Assembly: GCA_900708905.1 (NCBI GenBank) | Contig: CAADRB010000002.1 | Coordinates: 4,285,544 to 4,349,543 of the forward strand | Origin: Hymenolepis diminuta | Taxonomy: Eukaryota; Platyhelminthes; Cestoda; Cyclophyllidea; Hymenolepididae | Direction of reading: 5' to 3' | DNA length: 64,000 nt | In this document: piece after piece, positions 50,801 to 64,000 of the stretch | Numbering within the stretch: the stretch's first letter is position 1 | How the letters are laid out: each line of letters begins with the position of its first letter | Translations under genes and position numbers: made by a program | The notes under the pieces: model-generated | Told to the model about the DNA's origin: nothing | Databases searched by the model: none | Seen by the model: the letters and a program-made list of their open reading frames with translations, nothing else

Positions 50801-53800
50801 CAGATCAATTTGCACAGGATAGTAAGGCACATGCTAAAAGAGAGATAAACATTCATTTCTGGATTCGATGATGGCTGCGGGGCATAACAGTTTTACAGAG
50901 TCAGCAAAAATGGGTTAGGCAGTAAAAAATCATTTTATTTGCTTTTTATAAACGTTCTTCTTATGAATCGGCAGATAGCGATTTCTTTAAATGCTGTTAT
51001 TTCAAAATTGTCTAACAATATGTTGCGTTAAGTAACATCTGCTGTACATCAACCAAACGGAGGATGGATAAAGCAATCAGGTGTTGCTGGACTGTGAACG
51101 CACAATGACTTTTATGAATTCTGACTTTCCTCAAAACTAAACCTACTAATTATTAACAAGAGCTTCCTTAGTGTAAAACCGTAACTGTAACAAGGTGACT
51201 TCTTTTACACACTCAAGTGATTTCGGATTCAAAATTCATTGGCTAAATCATTCGGTTTGGATTCTAAATGAAAAAAATTATTATCATATGACAATTTTTG
51301 AAAAGATGCAATTGATATAAATGTTTTATTTGTAGCTGATTTTATTTTTAGACAGCAAATCTGCCTTTTAGATTTGCAGATGGGAATGATAATTTTAGGC
51401 ATTGAAAATAATAACGAAGTTCATTCTCAAAAAATGCATAAATATTACGATTTTGTTTTTTAATGCTATCATATACCGTTAGAGCGAATGAGGGTGTGAA
51501 AGCTTCAATTGAATTAGAGTCACAAACCTGTAATTTGGTCTAAAATTTTTATATGCTTAGTTTGATATATTTCAATTATTTTTTCCCAGATCGCAGGCAA
51601 AAACTTTTTTTGAAAGTTAATAAAGAAAACAAAAGACGGCTCTATTATTTTTCTGTAAATTCATCTTATTCGTTATTTAGGAAAAGGATCTGCACGTCAG
51701 AATATATAACCAGACGTTTTCCGACTTAGCAAATCACATTCAATTTTGCTCAGAGTGGAGATCTAAGTAAAATATATTTTAGAAATTAATATAAGCATAT
51801 ACTAAAAACATGTGTAGATTTACCTCAAATGAACCGGTATAGGCTTTGTGATGTCTAAAATACTTTTGCTAGAATCATCTACTGGGGAATAATCACAAGA
51901 AACTACAAAAGAAATTTCCAACATACGGCTTTATTTTATATTTTAAATTGGCCCCAATTTTGATAACTGACGATATTACTTCAGCATTTTCCATATAATT
52001 AAGTCACCTGCAATATTGGTAAAAACCAATTAAAAAGGGCATTTTGGGAGTATTTAGCTTTGTATTGACAAATTTTGTAAATGAAGTTACATATTAATAA
52101 TATTTAACCTGAACAGATGTGCGAATAAATAAATACATTTGGGCTTTTTTCCTTCTTTGGTTTGACGCAAAATATTTAGTGTTAATCGCATATTTAAGAG
52201 TACTAAGTTTCTGTTTGCCAGGGAAAATTTAGTGAGAATCAAAACATTTTTATTTTAAATAATCATTACTTAAGTCATTTTTATGAATTAGCATTTTTTT
52301 TGCTAAGCCTAGACTCTTCATTTTTATGAATAACAAATCATTAAAACAATAAAAAAAGCATCATATGCCATATTTTAATAAAATAAATTTATTTAATTAA
52401 TTAAAAATAGAAAATACTGTCAGATTTTGGCTTTTTTCTGAGATATCAAGCTTGAACTTTATTGATTAACAAAGCCAGAGCAATATCGTTGTCGAGTGAT
52501 GCATGTAATAAATACATTGAACAACCAACAAGATCATCTCTATGACATTAAATTGTCCTATTTCTAAAATGGATAAGTAACGAGTCACCGTTAATAATTC
52601 ATAAAATTAGCGCATTTGCTGAAATTTGGTAAAATTATAGATGGTAATTTTGTAGTATTCTATAGTGCGGATTACCCTAATAGTAGTTCTTTGTCATTAA
52701 GTTTTAGAAGTTACGGTCTTATTAAAAGGACAAAGCATCTTTAGTTTTTGACGTGTGCATTATTACGTGATTTCCAACCAATTTAAAGTTTTAAGTAGTT
52801 TTAATAATTCGGTAAAGAAATAAAATGCTCTCTACTTTTAAACTGAAATCTCAGATGCATTTTAAACCGTTAGTTATCAATCATTACTGACGTTACTTAA
52901 AGGACCAATCAACCGCCTGTTAATCCTAAACCCTTTTGTCTACCTTGATGACAAAAATATTTACAGAGAAAATTCTCAGTGGAACTTAACAAAAAATGTT
53001 TCGATGATATAGCTAATTAACTTGATCCACAAAATTAATAAACGTGATTCCTTCAAAATAATTTGTTCTAATAATAAAGTGAACAAACGACGTTATTTTG
53101 TATCATAAGTAAATGAGCCTCTAGGAAAATAACATCCAAATGTGTCTCCATGCAGTTTTTTACTATTTAAATACCAAAGCGGATTACTCAGCCGTAAGAG
53201 AAAATAAATTACACAAATCTTGTGATTGTTCTTGCGAAAAACAAGATACCGGGAATAATCATGAATAAAGAATTATCTACAAGCACGCAAATTCTACTTG
53301 ATAGATTTATTTAAAAAATACAATCTTTCAGCTTTTAATTTGTTTTTTTGATAAGTTGTAAATAGAAGAGGGAAGAATTATATATTTGCGTAAATATATG
53401 TGTGTATTCAAATTTTATCAATTTGCATATAAGCTCCAACCATTAAGAAATAATTTTGGAATGTTGACTTTTATGTTTGAGCTTGATATTGCCTGCGTTT
53501 GACAATAAATTGTATATGTTCTTTATCTTGTCTTCTTCAAAAATTTTCATCCACTTTGAATTTGGCCATATCAAAGAAGGCGTTTTTTGCATTTGCTTAA
53601 GTAAATTTTGAAAATTTGATTTAGTCTTTTCCGATTGTGCTAAAGTGGAAGAGGTGTAAAAGGAAATCTCGTTAAGATGAATGTTACATTTTGAAAAAAG
53701 CGGAAACGCATATCTGTCTAATAGCTTTACCCATTTGTTAAACTGCTTTGCAAAATGGATGCAATTTTGCTCAGTGCAATGCTATGCGGTTAATTTCTAA

Positions 53801-54015
53801 AATATGATTGCCCTTAGCCAACCCATTTATGTGTAAACAACCTGATTTACATGTATCGGGCGGTAAGGCACTTTTAAATCAGACAAGTAATGGATGGTTA
53901 GTTTGCAAAACTAATTATTTAATTTTTTCATAAAGGCAAAGAATTAACATGCAAGGAAGATTATACAGTCACTTTTGTCAACTGCTGAAACGTTAGTTTA
54001 TAACTTCAACTTATG
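47867..54015. other. Non-coding AT-rich sequence
   Basis: No gene seen. Bases about 48258-48305 resemble the left flank of the 489-bp repeat copy 2 (gctgaggcagttattccaatg against tctgaggcactgattacaatg), a likely small repeat relic. Confidence 0.5.
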
Positions 54016-54215
54016 ATGTTGGGGAGGGGATCAAAAAGAGACTGAGAGCAATGTCATGGTATCAATGAGTCTTACTTTGTTCGATTTTTGTGCCTGAGTT
54101 TTACAACATTTACTAAATGAACAGTTCACGTTCCAAGATTCAAATCTAACGGATAGTCTCTTGGATTGAAGCAAATATTGTCTTTGATGTTCAGTGCTTA
54201 TTGACCAGTGTAATT
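54016..54215 (+). repeat. Dispersed repeat family B, copy 2
   Basis: Aligns by eye with 20338-20525 and 62495-62640: ggggatcaaaaagagac, caatgtcatggtatcaatgag, gagttttacaacattta, gatagtctcttggattg and gcaaatattgtctttga. No coding capacity is preserved. Confidence 0.5.
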
Positions 54216-57200
54216 TAATCATCAAGGGACGATCTTGCTACTTTACTTTAGTTTCCTCAAATCGTTTAGAAGGAAAATGATTTCATTTCGTAGCATAGAG
54301 TTTTATCATTGCGTAAGCGAACTGCTTTCACTCAGGTTGAACATTAACAATATAACATTTTTAACATTTTATTTTAGCAAAATTTCCTTGAAAATATGCT
54401 CTTACAGTATTTCTTAACATATTTATCGTTTTTTATAGAAATAATAATAAATTCATTAAATGTTTCTTTTATTTTAAATAAATACCTTCAAATTCACTGA
54501 TTTTTTATTATCTTTTAAAATTATTTCAATACCAAAAACAATATTGCCACTTTTGCCAACATATTTCAAATTTTTCGAACCTTATTTACAAATGAATTTG
54601 AAGTAAAGTGCATAAGATAACGGGTTTCTCATCTTGTAATGCCATCACAACAATTTTTCCACGTATTTCATATGAAAATCTTTTCTCTGTTAACCATTCT
54701 GGGACAGAATTAATTACGTCTTAGAATAAAATGTAACTAATCTACAATTTTCAATCATTTTATATGAGTAATAAACTTACCTTTAAAATTCTTACTGGTG
54801 ACCTTTTCCGGATAACTTCACTATCTTATCCAAATGAAAAATACGTGTCGCAATGCATATATTTAGAAATAAAACATTTAATGCATAGTTTAATTCCCGC
54901 CAAAAAAATTTTAATACTTTATCAAAATTGAACACTGGCGAAAAAATGAAATTTCCAGCTACTTACTCTCTACAAATGTAGGCAAAGTTTTTACTCTATC
55001 ATTATGTTATTGTTTCTTGTGCACAACGATCAACGAGGTATTTCAGTTCAAAATATTTAGCTGCCTCTAATTTTCTAGGGGACTGGGATAGTTAAAACGT
55101 CTTATACGCAAATGTTAGCACAAGGTATATTGAAAATATCTGCCAGTGATTTTTCACAGGGAGCTCATAATAGTTCAAATTGAAAAGAAGTTAAAATTAC
55201 AAATTTCACGGAATATGATATTTCATCGTCTTCACAAATCATTTCAACTTAGCTATAGCGGTGCATTCGCGTATGCAAAAATTATGATGCGTGATGTTTT
55301 TTCTAAAATATAAACACATATATTATATTGAAAGAAAAAGGCGGGACCTTTTTAAATTTGAGTATTTACACATAGTCAGCATTTATGAAATCCCCATTTA
55401 GAACTAATAAACTTATTTACCACGGCTTGTAGGTGGCAATAAAATGTATGAAATATATTAGCCCACCGGTTAATTAAAGGATTCCGACAAAATGGCCGCT
55501 TTTGGAAGAAAATCTTCGACTTAGTCACCAAAAGCTTTATATTAGCTAACTTGCAGCTTTATTGAAATTCCATTCAAAGGTATTAAAACTTTTACTTATA
55601 AGATTTGCTGAAAAATTTAGGTTTCTAAAAGAGAAACAAAATGTTGCAATGTGTATTGAAAATGACATACAATATATTTAAATTTTAGATAAAAGCTTGT
55701 ACTTTTGTTTTATAATTATTCAAAATAAAAATTTTTGTGGATGGGATATTATTAGTTGTCTCTCTTCAATTTCCTTTCATTTAATCGGTGATACATAACT
55801 GACAACTAAATAATCTTTAACGATTAATATAGAATATTAAATCAGAAAAATCCTGATTAGCAAAATTATAAAATTTTGGAATTTTATCATGAAATTGTTT
55901 AAAACTGAAAACCCCAAGGGCAGTCCTTTATTGATTAGCAAATACAGATTTATTCATTTTAAATAAGCGCATCCAATATCATAAATAGTCCTTCGATTAT
56001 TACTAACAGGTTGATAAAATTTGTTTTAGCAACTCATCCGTTGTTTTCTCAAATAACATTTAAAAGATGTTGGGAACTTTTCACCAAGTCCCATTTTGCG
56101 CACCTTAAGGTATAAATAATTTGTCCTTATATCAGAACAAATGATATTCACATTTGATATAAACATGGAATTTTAAATTCTAGAAATATTAAATTCCTCC
56201 TCTTATTTACGTAGAAATATTAAAAAATTTATTTTATGCTTCATTGTTTAGAGTTAATTTTAGATTGCGTGTTTTGCCAACATACATCGAAAATGTATCA
56301 TCATGCACGAGTTTTGAAAAATTTTTGTAATTTTTATCATTACAGAAGAAAGTAAAATGTCAAAAGATTTTTATTCGCTTCTGTCCTTTCATGAAGTGAA
56401 TTCTAGATCCGAAAAAGTTTATTCGAGATTACACTAAAGCACAAAGTGCAAACTGAGTTAACATTATTATGACTTATTTTATAAAATTGGATCAAAATTT
56501 TTATAAATAATAAAAATTAAGTATAATTCTCCACTGTTTGAAAATAAATCATATTTGCTGATTTTAAATTAGATTCTAAATAATCTCATATTTTACAGGG
56601 TTGAAATTTATCGGTCGGAAGTGAATGTTCTGCACATATTGCACACGAAGTTAAATAACCCCATATTGGGAGCACCAATTTATGTCCTGTCTAAATAACA
56701 GGTTTTGATATTTAAAATCATATGTTTATCTTGCGGATATTATGACACAATTTTAAGGATTACGAGACATTTATAGCTCAATATATGTCCTTGTTCATAA
56801 ATAACTGCAAAATACAAAATCGATGTGTTCTATCAAGAATTTAAATTTGACAATTAAGGACATTTGACATTAAGGAAAGCATTCTACGAGACTTTATGAT
56901 TTTCTTTTCCGCGTTTTATAATTCTCTTAAATCTTTGAATAAAATCATTTGACTCTGATAGTTATTTTCATGAAGACACTTTTCCTTCCTTTCGTGAAGC
57001 GGTTTTGGAAAGTTTATATAAATTTCACATCCGGTTGCACGTAAAAATTTGAAGAGCAGCTACATGACCTATTTCTTCTTCCTTGTAACCATCAGGAAGT
57101 TTTATAAACTAATAGGACCCAACAGCATTGAAGCGGTACAGCAAGAAATATTTAAAAATAATCAATAAAAAAATACATAAAGCATGCAATATCGTTAATT

Positions 57201-60200
57201 TTACCTTTCTTGGATAAATTTATTAATTTTTCCACCAGATTTAAAGTTATCATTGGAATGTTGTTACTTAGTTTTAAAAAAATAAATCGTGCATTTACGC
57301 AATATTTTATCTCATTAAAAACATTTACCGTAAATAGTGTGTTAAGAAGAGTTTGCGATTTTTTCAACCTTACAATCTGATTACAAATTAGGAAGCATTG
57401 GATGAATAACTTCATTTAGATTTTTTCCAAACTGGTGTTGACTTTATTCTCTGAATAGAACATGAGCACATAAGCATAAGCACAAATTCTGAAAGATAGC
57501 ATTTGTATATTTTTTAAGTATTTTGATTCGAAGTCATTTCGACAATATTAAACTCAAAGAGGTTACATATCACCAACATATCACCAACATTAGGTAACTT
57601 AAAATCCTAAGAAAAACACTTTGCAAAGCGGTATCATATTCGATTATTCCTAGTTTCTCTATTCTAAGAGTAGAGAATAATTGAGAATGAGGATATCCGG
57701 TATCTTGGTAAAAGAGAGATCTGGCAAAATACCTCTTTGAAAGTGGCATTTCTTATTGCAAAGTATGTGATTTATTTTGGCGCTATTTTTTAATTTAAAT
57801 CATAAAACACTGTATCTTTATAATCTCAGTCACGTGAGACATTTTGCAGATATTTCCGCATTTGACATCTCCGTCCCTTTCTTATTCATTTAGTATCCAA
57901 AAGGCTTAAGAGCCCGAGAACATCAGACATCTGATTATTTTTGTTGGGATTTGAATGAGAAACGCAATGCGATTTGCTAATGCCATTTCTTGATGCTTGA
58001 CCACGGAAAAGTCAGAAGCCACACTGCTATCAATTAGCAATCGAAAAATAAAGGGCATTCAATGTTTGAACATTCAATATTATTTAATTACATTGGACGG
58101 ATTGTATGCATTTTTGATTGTATTTTGCTTCTAAATTTGGAATATTAAAATAACTATAAAGGCACTTTTTATTTATGACAATAATGTCATTATTCAATAT
58201 ATATATTTTTTATACCTTCAGTTCTTTTGTTTCTGGCTATTACATTATTTGTATTTTCACATTAAAAAACTTCCTTTTAACTTCCTTTTGAATTATTTAA
58301 ATAAATCATATAAGTGTTATTGGAGAAGTTGAAAGGTCCTATTAAATATTTCTCATAATATTTTTCTACATTTTTCATTAAGATAAAATATTTTCCACAA
58401 CCATCTTCGAATATTAGCCTCTTATGATAGTAATTTTGGCTTATTAACTTATGCTCATTTAGAAGATTCATCAAATGCACTAATTAAAATAAAGAGGTCC
58501 TTGATTGATACTGGGCTGTGATACCGTTCAGCTGAACTATAGTGGTTTTGGCATTTGACACGCTGTCTAAATCATAACCACTAACACCGTGAAAACCACC
58601 AATCGTGAAACATTTATTCTCAATTTATGGGCATAAAAGTTTTGAGCATACAAATAACTTCATATTGGTAAAATTAGTTTGCACTTCCGCAAAGAAAGCC
58701 GTCCGAATGAAAATCAGTGATGCATCAGTATCTGCGGCAAGTTTTAACCCTTTGCATTGTTAATTATTTCATTTCCGTTTATTTCTCAGCGATTTATTAT
58801 CCATAATTACTGAATTCCTAATTTATTAATTTCAATGGAGAGACCACTTTGAGTAAAATTCAACATTAATAATAAATGGCTTTTAATTTAAATATTTTAA
58901 CTATAGAAGACAAGTCTGGTATACTTCTAAGGCGTTTTACAAGGAGTAAACTTTTTTAATGAAGTGCAGATATATGAAGAAAAGAACTAATTTTGTTTTA
59001 AAAGTTTTGTAGAGAGGAATTTTCTTCCTAAATAAAATACGCGCCTATCGAAATATCACTTGTTTCCACTTGACTTCCTTTAGGAATGCGAAGAAAATGC
59101 TGTGGGGCAAGGTTCATTTAAATACATTTTCAAGTTTTTTACTTTAGCATATGTTGGTCAGCAATACCGTGAAATAAAATGATCAAATTTCAAAATTTTC
59201 TGATAAAAACCAAAAATATTGTTTTTAAAATTAACGCAAAGCAGTTTTTTTTTATTTGCTTGCATCTGATATCAGATGATCTAATCCAATAAACATTGCT
59301 GGCAATTATTTTAGAAAGGATAATTAAATGAATCCTAGGAAATCGCATATTTTTCCCATTTTCCTATGTTTTAGAAATACATCTTATGTATTTTCAGGTA
59401 AAACGATTGATTAAGTGCTTTGCCATTGAAACGTCAGCCGATAATTTATGTTAAATTTTATGGTATAAGATAATCAGCGTCTTCAAAATCGACTAAATAT
59501 TTTATATTTTGGTATTTTTGTTTGCACTTTGTAGGAGACACAATTGTTTGGATAACTACCTCATGTATGCATAAATATCTTAAAATTGCACTAGACATCC
59601 CGATATCCTACTAGTGTTTGCCTCAGCTCTAAGTATTTTCGGAATAAGTATTGCCAATATGTTGAAAAGTAGAATTTATTTAAAATTCTGGCATAAATGT
59701 AAACACCAATCTTAAATATAGCAGGCGGAATAAACTTGTTTCACAATTTAAATGGCTCGGAAGTTAAGTGAATTAGTATTCACATAATGGAACAAATTTT
59801 TAAACTTTCGTAGAAAATTTACAACGTCTTAAAATTGTGGAAAAAATATTACCATTTCATTTGGGTTTCTCTCAAACTTATTTTGCTTTATAATTAAATT
59901 TGGTACTTAACATTTTGGTGCAATATTGATATTGAATTTTTACAAATCACATTCAATTAAAAGAATTAATACAATTATATTATTAAATTAGTTCCCATTT
60001 TTTCTTAAATGACTTCTATTTCATAATAATAATAATAACTACACACAAACCCAGTAATAGTAAAACGTATATTTAATGATAACAGTAGAATATCCTACAG
60101 AGTAATTTTCAATGACTGCAAATGTATTTCATTTTACTTCTTTCGGTGAACTAAAGCTTAATATTATAAAAATGTTTTAACGATATTACTACAGAATACG

Positions 60201-60528
60201 TTATGATAATGCGTTATTTTGAAAATTTTTATAACAGAAATAAAACAATTAATGGTTTTGACATTCTCCTTAAGCACACATGTTTACTATAGCATTATAA
60301 ATTGTAAATATAAAGACCTTTACACAATTTAATCGGTTAATTTTTCATCACGGCTGAAAAAATACAATCTTAGATGCAGCTAAATATTTTTGAGTAATGC
60401 TGACGATGACTTACGTATAAACTGAAAGCCCGTGCATCTCCCAGGATGGATTTGTATCGATAAACACTAATGTCTTTAATGAACATCTTAATTGAAAATC
60501 TCAAATTTTAATCTTTCATAAACAATAT
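54216..60528. other. Non-coding AT-rich sequence
   Basis: No gene identified. A short tandem, catatcaccaa repeated twice, lies near 57570-57590. An inverted pair, gtggtttt..aaaaccac, lies near 58542-58600. Confidence 0.5.
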
Positions 60529-61310
60529 TTGTGCAAAAGTTTGATAAATAATCATGAAAATCATATTGAACAAAACTTCTTTTATGTTTTTTTCAGGCAA
60601 AATTTGTATTCAAATGTCTTATACAGCCGCTGTATTACTGATTGGTTCAATTTGCCAATTTTGATAACGAATAAATATTTATTAAACAATAAATTTATTA
60701 TTCCATTGAAAAAATTTCCCTTCTTTGCGCATGACGCCAACCCTTTTAAATTCAAGTCACGCAAAGTGTTTCTCCTACCTTTTTACGCTTTCTGCTTTTT
60801 AATGTCACCTACGATTTCAAAATTATTGCGGCTGAATTCCCTCAGAGAAATGAAGTTTTATTTCATTTGTACGCAACGGCAGGCTCTTAAAAGTATTTGG
60901 ACCAACACTGTCTTATTATATAAATTTGGTACGTTTAGTTGGGTACCTTCTTTATTGAATTTTATTTGTAAACGTTGCATCAGATTAAAATTGAAAGAAC
61001 CTTTTGGGCTTCTGTTACCCAGATCCAACTTAAATCAAACACGTTTCAAATATGTTGGCAATCAAGCACTAGTCTTTCAAAACGTTTTGTCCCTTTTCTG
61101 ACTTCCATGCTGATCTTCATTGCATTTATTAGGATCGACATAAAATTTAAAATACTATTTTATTTACTTGATGCTGTATACAGTTCATTAAAATATGGCA
61201 AACTAATAGTCGCCATAATGATTTACAAAATCAGTTTCGCACGGTGGCTTTATTTATTTGTCTCTTATGAAGACGTTTACATTAAGAGCGGAAAATGGCG
61301 CGGCATTTAA
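60529..61310 (+). other. Unassigned region with two overlapping long open frames
   Basis: One frame is open for 190 codons (60529-61101) and another for 111 codons (60975-61310), long for DNA this AT-rich. A strong acceptor (tttatgtttttttcag ending at 60596) lies inside the first. Residues are mostly hydrophobic and basic, with no domain I recognise. It could be decayed transposon coding sequence, part of an unknown gene, or chance. Confidence 0.2.
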
Positions 61311-61492
61311 AAATCATGTGAGTCCCAAAACAGACGTATTGTCTTGAACAACTCGTTTTCCAGGCTTGCTTATTTATTCATCTGTAGCATGACCTTTTCC
61401 CTGATAAAAGGGCAAGATGATATATTATTTTGCTGTCTATTACTATGGTGTAGATCGATGGAATTATTAAGTTTAATAGATATTAATAATTT
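61311..61492. other. Non-coding left flank of the tandem repeat
   Basis: AT-rich lead-in to the 30-bp repeats. An open frame starting at 61344 runs into the run of N and is not evidence of a gene. Confidence 0.4.
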
Positions 61493-61546
61493 GCATCAAG
61501 GTCAATATACCCCCCGTAATATGCATCAAGGTCAATATACCCCCCG
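61493..61546 (+). repeat. 30-bp tandem repeat at left edge of assembly gap
   Basis: Two units with a period of 30 bases begin gcatcaaggtcaatataccc at 61493 and 61523. The second is cut by the run of N. A related unit resumes on the other side of the gap, so the missing DNA is probably more of this array. Confidence 0.9.
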
Positions 61547-62367
61547 NNNNNNNNNNNNNNNNNNNNNNNNNNNNNNNNNNNNNNNNNNNNNNNNNNNNNN
61601 NNNNNNNNNNNNNNNNNNNNNNNNNNNNNNNNNNNNNNNNNNNNNNNNNNNNNNNNNNNNNNNNNNNNNNNNNNNNNNNNNNNNNNNNNNNNNNNNNNNN
61701 NNNNNNNNNNNNNNNNNNNNNNNNNNNNNNNNNNNNNNNNNNNNNNNNNNNNNNNNNNNNNNNNNNNNNNNNNNNNNNNNNNNNNNNNNNNNNNNNNNNN
61801 NNNNNNNNNNNNNNNNNNNNNNNNNNNNNNNNNNNNNNNNNNNNNNNNNNNNNNNNNNNNNNNNNNNNNNNNNNNNNNNNNNNNNNNNNNNNNNNNNNNN
61901 NNNNNNNNNNNNNNNNNNNNNNNNNNNNNNNNNNNNNNNNNNNNNNNNNNNNNNNNNNNNNNNNNNNNNNNNNNNNNNNNNNNNNNNNNNNNNNNNNNNN
62001 NNNNNNNNNNNNNNNNNNNNNNNNNNNNNNNNNNNNNNNNNNNNNNNNNNNNNNNNNNNNNNNNNNNNNNNNNNNNNNNNNNNNNNNNNNNNNNNNNNNN
62101 NNNNNNNNNNNNNNNNNNNNNNNNNNNNNNNNNNNNNNNNNNNNNNNNNNNNNNNNNNNNNNNNNNNNNNNNNNNNNNNNNNNNNNNNNNNNNNNNNNNN
62201 NNNNNNNNNNNNNNNNNNNNNNNNNNNNNNNNNNNNNNNNNNNNNNNNNNNNNNNNNNNNNNNNNNNNNNNNNNNNNNNNNNNNNNNNNNNNNNNNNNNN
62301 NNNNNNNNNNNNNNNNNNNNNNNNNNNNNNNNNNNNNNNNNNNNNNNNNNNNNNNNNNNNNNNNNNN
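61547..62367. other. Assembly gap (821 N)
   Basis: Run of N. The same 30-bp-unit sequence occurs on both sides, so the gap probably reflects an unresolved tandem or inverted repeat; its true length is unknown. Confidence 0.98.
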
Positions 62368-62372
62368 TTTGT

Positions 62373-62417
62373 ATCAAGGTCAATATACCCCCCGGCGGGG
62401 GGTATATTGACCTTGAT
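62373..62417. repeat. Perfect inverted repeat of the 30-mer core, right of gap
   Basis: Arms of 21 bp at 62373-62393 and 62397-62417 are exact reverse complements around a 3-base centre (ggc). Each arm is the core atcaaggtcaatataccccc of the tandem unit with its six-C run. The array thus switches orientation here. It may be a real palindrome in the genome or a misjoin at the gap edge. Confidence 0.92.
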
Positions 62418-62494
62418 CCAATAATTTTTTATTATTGCATACATTTTTAAATGTGAGATGCAACTAACATCGAATGACAGCAAATCCAAATGAT

Positions 62495-62640
62495 AAAGAA
62501 GAAGGGATCAAAATGATTTCATTTTGGACTTGGGTTTTACAATATTTTATATATCGGCAGTTTACTTTCTGAAATTCAAAATTAATAATTCGCATTCATA
62601 TTGTAGCAAATGCTTATCTACGATGTATAGTGATTAATTG
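62495..62640 (+). repeat. Dispersed repeat family B, copy 3
   Basis: Matches copies at 20338 and 54016: gaagggatcaaaatga, ttgggttttacaatatttta, cggcagtttac and gcaaatgcttatctacga blocks in the same order. It starts about 80 bp after the palindrome. Confidence 0.45.
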
Positions 62641-64000
62641 GTTGTAATTAATTTGGAGGGGTTGGTCTAGGATCTACACTTCTTTTTCGTCGAATGGTTG
62701 AAAAGACAAAATTTCTTATGTACAGTTCATAAGCTTACGGTTTTAACGTACCACATGTGAGATTGATAAAATTTTAGGTTTTTAGTTTTATTTTAATCCA
62801 ATAATAACTTTTTGGCTATTAATAATTCAAATCGAATATTGATCATTTGTTTCGGGGAGTTCTTATTATTGTAGGAAATTCGCATACATCTATCATTAAT
62901 TTAATTCGGCTTATTTAAATTCTACTTGATGTTTTAGTTATAATAGACCACATATCTAAAAATTAATGAAAATACGTGTTTAATTGAGTTTATAAATAAT
63001 TAATTGTAAATAATTTGGTATTTCAATATATCAATGATCTTATTGGATTCTATTGATCTTGTACGTTTTGCTTAATTATTCATAGCTTTGTAAACATATA
63101 ATTCCGCTAACGGTTTTTTAATGTCAGCAGTTACTAAATCAATAATTACATGCATTTAACAAAGTTCCTTATTTATATGCAAAATCTTCCGGGAGATGCG
63201 TATTGAGATATCTCACAATAAATGCCTTTTTAATCCCTTATCCAAGTTTCTTCCTACATTTGACATTCTGATACCAATCATTTAAAACGTAGTACCGTAT
63301 CTTGAGCCACGTTTCTGACAGTGTTCAACATCTGCAAATAGAGAGCTGTTGAGTTATCGAGTGTTTGATTTATGAAACACTGTGATTTTAAATCACACTG
63401 GACCTGAAGTCATTTCTGTATCATTTTGAATACTCCATATCCCAGATTAAGGTGAATTTCCATTTAAAAATTATTACGCTTATTAATATATAATATTATT
63501 ATATATATTTATGCTTATAGGATACAAAAAATACACCAGTATTCCAATTTTGATAAATATTTGACAGTTATTGCATCATTAAAGTAATTAAGTAGATTTA
63601 TTTGAGAAAAACTTTCAAAATCACATGCGGCTACATTTACATTGTGTGGAAGATCAACTAATCGAAAATTGCTCAAATAGCAGGCAGAGCTAACAACTTT
63701 TTCATAAAAATAACTAATGAAATTATTATTAAAAATAGAATAAAATAAAAAGTTAACTGTCTTGCAATTTCTTGCTGTTATGTTTTAATGGTCAACTAGT
63801 GAATTCCGCCTTCTAAGCCTTCTTAGTGTGGGGAGAAGACCGACCACAAGAAGTAAAAACTGATAAATAAGCATAGGAAATTCGTAAATAAAATTTGCTT
63901 TATTCCAGAAACGTTGTATAAAATTTTAACAGTGAAATAAGAACTACTCAAAAAACAAGGTTTGATAACATTAATCCAAAGGCAAAATTAGAACTAGTTA
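62641..64000. other. Non-coding AT-rich sequence
   Basis: No gene or recognisable element seen up to the window edge. Confidence 0.5.

Noticed and set aside
61344..62489. Long open frames of about 280-370 codons on both strands
   Set aside because: They consist mostly of the 821-base run of N and are artefacts of translating the gap.

Overview
The window looks like nuclear DNA of a flatworm, probably a parasitic one (tapeworm or fluke). It is very AT-rich, has long stretches without coding capacity, and carries two split genes with GT..AG introns. In one of them two tiny 5' introns (31 and 43 nt) are followed by kilobase-sized introns, a pattern known from parasitic flatworms. The phylum is an inference from gene structure and repeat style, not from a database match.

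Layout. Bases 1-100 hold the 3' end of a mariner transposon. From 8916 down to 2271 on the minus strand lie five exons (422 codons) of an ANKLE2 homologue, a mitotic-exit and nuclear-envelope scaffold; its 3' end was not found and may lie outside the window. The protein has no LEM domain and no membrane anchor, but starts with a near-consensus FFAT motif that could tether it to ER VAP proteins. A gene-poor region of about 15 kb follows. From 23999 to 34037 on the plus strand, ten exons encode a carbonic anhydrase-related protein of the CA10/CA11 type. All three zinc-binding histidines are replaced, while the pair of cysteines expected to form the extracellular disulfide is kept. Its signal-peptide exon is uncertain; a candidate lies at 22219.

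After about 34 kb the window is essentially non-coding. It holds a dead mariner transposase (38110-39163, minus), copies of two old dispersed repeat families (A and B), and an 821-base assembly gap (61547-62367) bordered by a 30-bp tandem repeat on the left and a perfect inverted repeat of the same unit on the right. A 489-bp, nearly identical direct repeat occurs in two introns of the CA10-like gene and brackets its core exons.

The two genes are divergently transcribed and functionally unrelated: one acts inside dividing cells at the ER/nuclear envelope, the other is expected at the surface of, or secreted by, neurons or other cells. No RNA genes, CRISPR arrays or operons were seen.
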